Of a stretch of DNA of 57,433 nucleotides, positions 26,694-33,746 are shown piece after piece. Below the pieces are notes generated by a model. That model was not told the DNA's origin. It searched no databases and saw nothing but the letters and a program-made list of their open reading frames with translations. The stretch lies in the NCBI GenBank assembly GCA_050743075.1, contig JBOGDS010000015.1, positions 1 to 57,433 of the forward strand. Direction: 5' to 3'. Source of the DNA: JBOGDS01 sp050743075 (GTDB lineage Bacteria > Actinomycetota > Actinomycetes > Jiangellales > Jiangellaceae). The position numbers and the translations under genes were made by a program. Every line of letters begins with the position of its first letter. Positions within the stretch are counted from its first letter, which is position 1.

Positions 26694-28534
26694 CCGCAGA
26701 CGCCCGGGCCGACTGGCAGACCCGGGTCGGGCGCCGCACGGGCCGGGTGGGGTCCCTGCCCGGCGTCGAACTAGCGGCGCCGGCCGGGCTGCGGGCGCAC
26801 GGCGGCCGGGGCCAGGTCACGCTGGACTGGGACCCGGTGGAGGGTGCGGCCGGTTACCTCGTGCACGCCGATGCCGGCGGGAACGGCCGCTGCGAGCCGC
26901 TCGATCACGGCGGGCGCGACGTGCTGGCCGTCCCGCACGGGCCGTACGTCGACACGACGGCGACCGACGGCTCCCGCCGCCGCTACGCGGTCGCGGCCGT
27001 CGCCGACGTCGACCGGGTCGGCCCGTTGTCGGACCCGATCGAGGCCGCCGCCGGGCGTGGCGACGGCGCCGTCGAGGTCGTCGTGGACGCCGCCGTGGTG
27101 ACCGGCCGGCTGGCCCGGCCGTGGCGGCCGATGATCGGCTCGGAGCACCTGTCCCACCTGCTGAGCGCCGACCGGACCGGTGGCCGGCCGATCGGTCAGG
27201 AGCTCCAGGCGGCACTGCGTGCGGCGCACGAAGTGCTCGGCGTCGAGGCCGTCCGGGCGCACGCCATCCTCGGCGACGACCTCGGCGTGTACCGGGAGGT
27301 CGACGGCGCGCCGGCCCACGACTTCGCCGGCGTCGACCGCGTCTACGACACACTGCTGTCGCTCGGCCTTCGCCCGGTGGTGGAGCTGTCGTTCATGCCG
27401 CGCGACCTGGCCGCCGACCCGTCGAAGACCGTGTTCGAGTACGGCGCGATCGTGTCGCCGCCGAGGGACTGGGACCGGTGGTACGACCTCGTGCACGACC
27501 TGGTCGGGCATCTGGTCGACCGGTACGGGCGGGCGGAGGTACGTGACCGGTGGTCCTTCGAGGTATGGAACGAGGCCAACCTCGAGGTGTTCTGGTCCGG
27601 CACGCCGGAGGAGTATTTCCGGCTCTACGACGTCAGTGCCGCCGCGGTTCGATCGGTGGATCCCGCGTTGCGCGTGGGCGGGCCGGCGTCGGCCGCGGGC
27701 GGCTGGATCGAGGAGCTGCTCGACCACGTCGACGGCTCGGGCGCAGCACTGGACTTCGTGACCACCCACACCTACGGCAGCCCGCCTCTGGACCTGCGCC
27801 CGACGCTGGCCCGCCACGACCGAGCCGGCACGCCGATCTGGTGGACCGAGTGGGGCGTCAGCCCGACCCACTTCGACGCCGCCAGCGACTCGGTGTTCGG
27901 CGCGGCGTTCCTGTTGCGCGGCATGGCGTCGGCGATGGACCGGATCGAGGCGCTGTCCTACTGGGTCGTCTCCGACCACTTCGAGGAGCTCGGCCGGCCG
28001 CCGGCGCTGCTCCACGGTGGATTCGGGCTGCGTACCGTCGGTGACCTGCGCAAGCCGCGCTGGTGGGCGCTGGAGCTGCTGGAGCGGCTTGGCCCGTCGC
28101 GCCTTGACGTCGTGCTGTCGGGGGACGGAGGCGGCTCGCTCGTCGAGGCCGTGGCGGCTCGTCGCGATGACGGCACGGTCGGGGTCCTGGTGTGGAACGG
28201 CACGCTCGACCAGACCAAGGCCGGCGGCGACGCCGCGCTGGCACGACGGGTCACGGTGCGCGTCTCGGGCCTCGACGCCGCGGAGTACGAGTTGCGCCAT
28301 CGGCGGGTCGATGCCGAACACTCCAATGTCAGCGCGGTCTGGGCCCGGATGGGCGACCGTGCGGCCTGGCCCTCGGAGGAGCAGTGGTCACGGCTGCGAG
28401 CCGCCGACCGGCTTGAGGAGCTCAACCCGCCGGAGGACGTCACGCCCGACAGTGGTGCCTGGAGCACCGAGTTCGACCTGCCCATGCCCGGCATCTCGTC
28501 GCTCGAGCTGACGCCGCGCCGGCGATCCACGTGA
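26690..28534 (+). CDS. GH39-like glycosidase with N-terminal fibronectin-type domain
   Basis: The protein has 614 residues from GTG, overlapping the previous stop by four bases. There is no signal peptide, so it is probably cytoplasmic. Residues 27-115 resemble a fibronectin type III module (APAGLRAHGGRGQVTLDWDP, then RYAVAAVADVDRVGPLSDP). The clan A barrel follows, with SEHLSHLL, the acid/base Glu295 in FEVWNEANLEVFW and the nucleophile Glu387 in IWWTEWGVSP, both as in GH39 xylosidases and iduronidases. A beta-sandwich tail (VGVLVWNGTLDQ...) ends the protein. It likely degrades the imported oligosaccharide. The specificity is unknown. Confidence 0.85.
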   Translation: MTADARADWQTRVGRRTGRVGSLPGVELAAPAGLRAHGGRGQVTLDWDPVEGAAGYLVHADAGGNGRCEPLDHGGRDVLAVPHGPYVDTTATDGSRRRYAVAAVADVDRVGPLSDPIEAAAGRGDGAVEVVVDAAVVTGRLARPWRPMIGSEHLSHLLSADRTGGRPIGQELQAALRAAHEVLGVEAVRAHAILGDDLGVYREVDGAPAHDFAGVDRVYDTLLSLGLRPVVELSFMPRDLAADPSKTVFEYGAIVSPPRDWDRWYDLVHDLVGHLVDRYGRAEVRDRWSFEVWNEANLEVFWSGTPEEYFRLYDVSAAAVRSVDPALRVGGPASAAGGWIEELLDHVDGSGAALDFVTTHTYGSPPLDLRPTLARHDRAGTPIWWTEWGVSPTHFDAASDSVFGAAFLLRGMASAMDRIEALSYWVVSDHFEELGRPPALLHGGFGLRTVGDLRKPRWWALELLERLGPSRLDVVLSGDGGGSLVEAVAARRDDGTVGVLVWNGTLDQTKAGGDAALARRVTVRVSGLDAAEYELRHRRVDAEHSNVSAVWARMGDRAAWPSEEQWSRLRAADRLEELNPPEDVTPDSGAWSTEFDLPMPGISSLELTPRRRST

Positions 28535-28586
28535 TGCTGCGGCCGCGACCCGTGGTGCATCCTGCCTCCGGCATCGAGCCCACTGT

Positions 28587-28624
28587 TGTTACCTCGCTGG
28601 GGCGCGGGCGCCAGTGAGGTAACA
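28587..28624. terminator. 38-bp dyad, copy A (possible terminator of the glycan operon)
   Basis: The left arm TGTTACCTCGCTGG and right arm CCAGTGAGGTAACA form a 14-bp stem (one G-T pair) around a GC-rich 10-base loop, 53 bases after the GH39 stop. A related copy lies at 29697-29734 in inverted orientation. Position suggests termination, but there is no T-run, so it may instead be a dispersed palindromic repeat. Confidence 0.6.
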
Positions 28625-28730
28625 CGGCGCAGGCTCACCCTGTCCACAGGGCGAACGTAGACGTGCCGGATGCCCACATCGTCACCCAGGGCGGCTGCCA
28701 CCGGCGCGGGCCCACGCAAGGCTGACCCAC

Positions 28731-29651
28731 ATGGACCTACCTGACGAGCTGGCTCGGATCGCCACCGCCCAGGACGGGATCGTGACCCGCCGGCAGGCGT
28801 TGGCCCTGGGCATGACCGCGGACGGGATTCAGCATGCCCTCAAGCGTGGCCGGCGGTGGCAGCGGATCGTCAAGGGCGTCTACGCGACCTTCACCGGCAC
28901 GTTGCAGGAGCGGCACCTGATGAGGGCGGCGCTGCTCCACGCCGGTCCAGACGCCATGGTCACGGGTGCTACGGCGTGCCGCGGCTACGGCATGCGGTAT
29001 GTGCCGACCGCCAGCCGGCCCGAGATCCTCGTTCCCGCGCACGTGCAGCGCTCGCTGATCCCGATCGCCACGATCCGGCGTACGCGCCATCTCCCGCAGC
29101 CGCGCGAGGTCCACTCGTTCCCATGCGCGCCGCCCGATCGAGCGGCCGTCGATGCCTGCCGTGAGGAGAACGTCCTCCGGACGGTGCGCGCCGTTCTCTG
29201 CGAGGTCGTCCAACGAGCTCTGACGACGCCGGAGCATCTGGTCGCGACCTTCGGCTGCGTCCACGCCGGCGCCAGCGAGTTGGTCCGGCTGGCGCTGGAC
29301 GACGTCGTCGCCGGATGCCGGTCTGCCCCTGAGTGCGAGCTCCGCGACACCGTGCGCCGAAGCACGATCCTGCCCGAACCGCGGTGGAACCAGGCGCTCC
29401 CCGACCCGGGAGGCACCGGCATCTATCCGGACGGGTGCATACCCGAGGCTCGGCTTGTCCTGGAGGTCGACTCCGTCGAATGGCACCGCTTCGGCGATGC
29501 GCCCGAGCTGACGGAGCGGCGGCGGGCCCGCTACGCAGCGCTGGGGTGGACGGTCCTGCCGGTGTCGCCGCGTCGCCTCCGGGAGGAGCCCGAGGCGGTG
29601 CTGCGCGAGATCGAGGCTGCGTACCTCGCCGGGATCGCCCGCGCCGCCTGA
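28731..29651 (+). CDS. AbiEi-type winged-helix protein with a Vsr/DUF559-like nuclease domain
   Basis: The protein has 306 residues. The N-terminus (IATAQDGIVTRRQALALGMT, then RRWQRIVKGVYATFTG) is the winged-helix domain seen in AbiEi antitoxins. The C-terminus (YPDGCIPEARLVLEVDSVEWH, then ARYAALGWTVLPVSPRRL) resembles the PD-(D/E)XK fold of Vsr/DUF559 endonucleases, with candidate metal ligands in the PDG and EVD motifs (residues about 233-250). This fused type is common in Actinobacteria and its role is unproven. No AbiEii nucleotidyltransferase toxin is adjacent. It stands alone between inverted copies of a 38-bp dyad, suggesting an accessory cassette. Confidence 0.75.
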   Translation: MDLPDELARIATAQDGIVTRRQALALGMTADGIQHALKRGRRWQRIVKGVYATFTGTLQERHLMRAALLHAGPDAMVTGATACRGYGMRYVPTASRPEILVPAHVQRSLIPIATIRRTRHLPQPREVHSFPCAPPDRAAVDACREENVLRTVRAVLCEVVQRALTTPEHLVATFGCVHAGASELVRLALDDVVAGCRSAPECELRDTVRRSTILPEPRWNQALPDPGGTGIYPDGCIPEARLVLEVDSVEWHRFGDAPELTERRRARYAALGWTVLPVSPRRLREEPEAVLREIEAAYLAGIARAA

Positions 29652-29696
29652 CCATCCGGTGGCCGACACGGGCCAGGCCGGACAAGGCGTGCACCG

Positions 29697-29734
29697 TGGT
29701 ACCTCACTGGCGCCCGAGCACCGCTGAGGTTACA
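29697..29734. terminator. 38-bp dyad, copy B, inverted relative to copy A
   Basis: This begins TGGTACCTCACTGGCGCCCG and ends GCTGAGGTTACA. Against the reverse complement of copy A I count 31 of 38 identical positions. It lies 46 bases after the stop of the AbiEi-like gene and 52 bases before the stop of the convergent S9 peptidase gene, so it could act as a bidirectional terminator. Confidence 0.55.
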
Positions 29735-29785
29735 CGCGGGAAGCCATCAACGGGCCCGCCGGTCCAATCACGGTCGGTCACGCGG

Positions 29786-31633
29786 TCAGTCGTGCTGCAG
29801 CCGGCCGCCGAGGTGCGCAGCCAGGAACGGCTCGACGGCAGCGTAGAAGCGTTCCCGGTTCTCCGGCTTGGCCAGGCCATGGCCTTCGTCCTCGAAGAGC
29901 AGGTACTCGTGGTCGATGCCCTTGTCGGAGAGCGCCGCCACGATCTGTTCGGCCTCGGCCACCTTGACCCGCGGGTCGTTCCTGCCTTGCGCGATCAGCA
30001 GCGGGATGGTGATGTCGTCGACTCGCGACAGCGGCGAGCGCTCCCAGAGCAGGTCGCGCTCCGTCTCGGGGTTGCCGATCTTGGCGTGCATGAACGCGAT
30101 CTGGGGCTTCCAGTACTCCGGCACGGAGGCGAGCAGGGTCAGCAGGTTCGACGGGCCGACCATGTCGACCGCGCAGCGGAACACGTCAGGGGTGAACGCG
30201 GCGCCGACCAGGGCTGCGTAGCCGCCGAACGACCCTCCGTAGATCCCGACCCGGGACCGGTCGATCCGTCCTAGTCCCGCCAGGTGGTCGATCGCGTCGA
30301 GAACGTCGGTGTGCATCGCCGCCGCCCACTGCTTGTCCCCGGCGTTGCCGAACGCCTTCCCGTACCCCGTCGAGCCGCGGTAGTTCACCTGGATGCATGC
30401 GTAACCGCGGTTGGCGAGCCACTGGGCCTCCGCGTCGTACCCCCACTCGTTGCGGGCCCAGGGCCCGCCGTGCACGTTGAGCACCGCCGGCAGACCGACC
30501 GGATCGACCCGCGGTGGGAGCGTCAGGTACCCGTGGATCTCCAGCCCATCGCGTGCGGCGAACGTGAACGGTTCCATCACCGCGAGCTCGTACGAGGTCA
30601 GCTCAGGCTTGTGGGCGAACAGGAAGACGAGCCCGCCGGAGTCGCGGTTGTAGAGGTAGTGGTTGACAGGCCCGTCCGACGGCATGTCGCTCACCAGCCA
30701 CCGGCGGTCGTCGCGCTGCTGCCGGGAGATGCTCACCTCTCCGTGCAGCCGGGACCGCAGCGCGTCGATCTCGACGCCGAGCGTCGCGTCGAGGTGCAGC
30801 CACTCGTCACGGTCGCTCGAGAAGATGACGGACTGCGGCTCCAGACTCTCGGGGTCCGCCAGAACTCCGGCGACGTCATACGCGGGGTTCTCCGCCAGCA
30901 CGGTCTCCACGCCGGTGGCGAGTTCGACGCGCAGCAGCCGCGACGCATTCGCGCCCACGCTGGAGAGCACAAACGCCGTCGAACCGTCCCGGCTGAAGCC
31001 GTGGACGCCGGTCGTGGCGACGTCCTCCGGTGTGATCTCGAGCCACGGCCGGTCCGACCCGGAGTCCGGGTCGCGCAGGTAGACGACGGCGCCGGCGTCC
31101 TCGGTCATCGCGACCCCGCCGCGGATGCGCAGGTCGGAGTCGATCAACCAGCCGGCGTAGCCGGGGTTGGTCTCGACCTTCTCGAACGCGCCGGTGTCGA
31201 GGTCGAACCGGTAGACGTCGTGCAGGGCCGGGTTGTCGGCGTTCAGTCCGACCAACATCGTCGTGCGGTTCCAGCGGTTGTGGCCGAGCACCATCGCATG
31301 CACGCCTTCGCCGGGAGTGACCAGCCGCGACTCGCCGGACTCCAGATCGAGGGCATAGAGGCGCCAGTCCTCGTCGCCGTCGGTGTCCTGCAGGTAGACC
31401 AGCGTGCTGTCGTCATGGCAGAACGAGAACGTCCGGACACCGCGGCCGCGGTCGTGGGTGACCGGCTTCGCCGCACCCGGGTCGTCGGCCGGCCCGACCC
31501 AGACGTTGAGCACGCCGTCCTCGGGCGCGACGAAGCCCAGCCGGGTGCCGTCCGGGGACAGCGCGGGGCTGACGCGCTCGGGGTTGCCGAAGAGCACGTC
31601 GCGGGGGATCAGGGGCACGGCGTCGTAGGGCAC
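29786..31633 (-). CDS. S9 family (prolyl oligopeptidase-type) peptidase
   Basis: The protein has 615 residues from GTG (MPYDAVPLIPRDVLFGNPER). The N-terminal half is a seven-bladed beta-propeller (ALSPDGTRLGFVAPEDGVLN, YLQDTDGDEDWRLYALDLES repeats). The C-terminal alpha/beta hydrolase carries the nucleophile Ser in GIYGGSFGGYAAL (near residue 468), Asp in QGRNDPRVKVAEAEQ, and His in FEDEGHGLAKPENR. It has no signal peptide and so should act in the cytoplasm on short peptides. It is convergent with the AbiEi-like gene and divergent from the helicase gene, with 65 bases between starts. Confidence 0.92.
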   Translation of the reverse strand: MPYDAVPLIPRDVLFGNPERVSPALSPDGTRLGFVAPEDGVLNVWVGPADDPGAAKPVTHDRGRGVRTFSFCHDDSTLVYLQDTDGDEDWRLYALDLESGESRLVTPGEGVHAMVLGHNRWNRTTMLVGLNADNPALHDVYRFDLDTGAFEKVETNPGYAGWLIDSDLRIRGGVAMTEDAGAVVYLRDPDSGSDRPWLEITPEDVATTGVHGFSRDGSTAFVLSSVGANASRLLRVELATGVETVLAENPAYDVAGVLADPESLEPQSVIFSSDRDEWLHLDATLGVEIDALRSRLHGEVSISRQQRDDRRWLVSDMPSDGPVNHYLYNRDSGGLVFLFAHKPELTSYELAVMEPFTFAARDGLEIHGYLTLPPRVDPVGLPAVLNVHGGPWARNEWGYDAEAQWLANRGYACIQVNYRGSTGYGKAFGNAGDKQWAAAMHTDVLDAIDHLAGLGRIDRSRVGIYGGSFGGYAALVGAAFTPDVFRCAVDMVGPSNLLTLLASVPEYWKPQIAFMHAKIGNPETERDLLWERSPLSRVDDITIPLLIAQGRNDPRVKVAEAEQIVAALSDKGIDHEYLLFEDEGHGLAKPENRERFYAAVEPFLAAHLGGRLQHD

Positions 31634-31698
31634 GTGCCGATCTCATCACGCCTCGCCTGCGCCTGGGTCGGGCGCCCTGCGCTCGGTAGCCTCGACCG

Positions 31699-33699
31699 GT
31701 GAGCGACGACGCCGGCGGCACCGACACCGCGCGGGTTCGTGAGCTGCTCGCGGCGGCGGTGGACGCGCTGGGTGGCACCGAACGGCCGGGCCAGGTCGAG
31801 ATGGCGGAGGCGGTGGCCGTCGCGATCGACTCCGGAGAGCACCTGCTCGTGCAGGCCGGCACCGGGACCGGCAAGTCGCTCGCGTACCTGGTGCCCGCGC
31901 TGCTCCACGCCGACGAGACCGACGCACCGGTCGTCGTGGCCACGGCGACGCTCGCCCTGCAGGCTCAGCTCGTCGACCGGGACCTGCCCCTGCTGGCCGA
32001 CGCCGTCGAGTCTGCGCTGGGCCGCCGGCCACTGTGGGCGACTCTCAAGGGCCGAGCCAACTACGCCTGCCTGCACCGGGTGCGCGACGGGGTCCCGGAC
32101 GATCAGGGCGAGCTGGTGGCCATCGCCGACGGCACGTTCGGCGCGCTCGGCGTGGACGTCGTCCGTGCCCGGGAGTGGGCCGAGGAGCAGGCATCGGCCG
32201 GTGGGACCGGAGACCGGGACCGGCTCGAACCGGGTGTGAGCGACGGCGCCTGGGCCCAGGTCTCGGTCAGCGCACGGGAGTGCCTCGGCGCCTCGCGCTG
32301 CCCCTACGGCCGGGAGTGCTTCGCCGAACGGGCCCGGGCGCAGGCAGGCGAGGTCGACGTACTGGTCACCAACCACGCCTTGCTGGCCATCGATGCCCTG
32401 GAAGGCGTGCCGGTCCTGCCCGAGCACGAGATCGCCGTCGTCGACGAGGGACACGAGCTGGCCGCTCGAGTGACCGGGATCGCGACCGCGGACCTGTGGC
32501 CAGGGGTCGTGGAACGAGCTTCGAGGCGGTGCCGGTCGTTCGTGGAGGACGGCGACGCCGCCGAACTCGGCGACGCGGCCGAGGCGCTGCGCCGGGTCCT
32601 CGCCGCCACCGATCCCGGCCGATTGGACGTGGTTCCGGAGGCCTTGCTGGCGGCGGTCGTCGCGGTCCGGGACGCCGCACGGGCCGTCCAGTCCGGCTTC
32701 GCCGGCCGCGGCGACCACGAGCCGGACGCCGAGGCAGGCCGCCGGGCCGCGAAGGCGCTGGTCGACGACGTGTTCGGCACCGCCGACCGGATCGCGGCAC
32801 ACGCGGAGCAGGACGTGGTCTGGGTGGAGGAGCGGGACAGGGGGTCGGCCGTCCTGCGGGTGGCGCCGCTCTCCGTGGCCGCCCTCGTGCGGGACCGCCT
32901 GTTCGGCTCCGCGACCGTGGTGGCCACATCGGCCACGATGGAGCTCGGTGGGTCGTTCGACGCTGTTGCCCGTTCCTACGGCCTGACCGGCGAGGGGGCG
33001 CCGGGATGGCGTGGGCTCGACGTCGGGTCACCCTTCGACTACGGGCGGCAGGCCATCCTCTACGTGGCCCGGGACCTCCCGCCCCCCGGCCGCGACGGCC
33101 TGCGCCCCGAGGCCGTCGACGCGCTCGCGGACCTCGTGACTGCGGCCGGCGGTCGCACGCTGGGGCTGTTCTCGTCGCGCCGTGCCGCGATGGAGGCTGC
33201 GGAGGCGGTCCGCGAGCGGCTGCCCGATGTGCCGCTGCTGTGCCAGGGCGACGACGTCGTACCCACGCTGCTTCGTCAGTTCAGCGCGGACGAGCAGACC
33301 TGCCTGTTCGGGACGCTGTCGTTGTGGCAGGGAGTGGACGTGCCCGGTGGCGCGTGCCAGCTGGTGGTGATCGACCGGCTGCCGTTCCCCCGGCCCGACG
33401 ACCCCTTGCTCTCAGCCCGTCAGCGGGCGGTCGAGCGGGCCGGTGGGAACGGCTTCATGACGGTGGCGGCGACGCACGCGGCGCTGTTGCTGGCCCAAGG
33501 CGCCGGCCGGCTGATCCGGCGGGCGACCGACCGCGGCGTGGTGGCCGTGCTCGACCCACGCCTGGTGAGCGCCCGCTACGCCGGCTTCTTGCTGGCGTCG
33601 TTGCCGCCGATGTGGTTCACGACCGACCGCGGCGTGGTGGTCGGCGCGCTGGAACGGCTGGCAGCGCCGCCGGTGGTCCGTGCTTCCGCAGCGCGTTGA
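31699..33699 (+). CDS. DinG/Rad3-type ATP-dependent DNA helicase
   Basis: The protein has 666 residues from GTG. It is a superfamily 2, XPD-like 5'-3' helicase. Walker A is QAGTGTGKSLAYLVPALL (near residues 52-69). Four cysteines that could hold an Fe-S cluster occur in ANYACLHR and in ECLGASRCPYGRECF. A VVDEGHEL box matches DEAH motif II. C-terminal motifs include FSSRRAAMEAAEAV, LFGTLSLWQGVDVPG, VIDRLPFPRPDDPLL and QGAGRLIRR. E. coli dinG is SOS-regulated, but I see no LexA box in the short upstream gap here. It is convergent with the FtsX-like gene. Confidence 0.92.
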   Translation: MSDDAGGTDTARVRELLAAAVDALGGTERPGQVEMAEAVAVAIDSGEHLLVQAGTGTGKSLAYLVPALLHADETDAPVVVATATLALQAQLVDRDLPLLADAVESALGRRPLWATLKGRANYACLHRVRDGVPDDQGELVAIADGTFGALGVDVVRAREWAEEQASAGGTGDRDRLEPGVSDGAWAQVSVSARECLGASRCPYGRECFAERARAQAGEVDVLVTNHALLAIDALEGVPVLPEHEIAVVDEGHELAARVTGIATADLWPGVVERASRRCRSFVEDGDAAELGDAAEALRRVLAATDPGRLDVVPEALLAAVVAVRDAARAVQSGFAGRGDHEPDAEAGRRAAKALVDDVFGTADRIAAHAEQDVVWVEERDRGSAVLRVAPLSVAALVRDRLFGSATVVATSATMELGGSFDAVARSYGLTGEGAPGWRGLDVGSPFDYGRQAILYVARDLPPPGRDGLRPEAVDALADLVTAAGGRTLGLFSSRRAAMEAAEAVRERLPDVPLLCQGDDVVPTLLRQFSADEQTCLFGTLSLWQGVDVPGGACQLVVIDRLPFPRPDDPLLSARQRAVERAGGNGFMTVAATHAALLLAQGAGRLIRRATDRGVVAVLDPRLVSARYAGFLLASLPPMWFTTDRGVVVGALERLAAPPVVRASAAR

Positions 33700-33746
33700 C
33701 CAGCTCGCTTCTCATCGAGGAGCGGCCCTCGACCAGTCCTCGTCCC

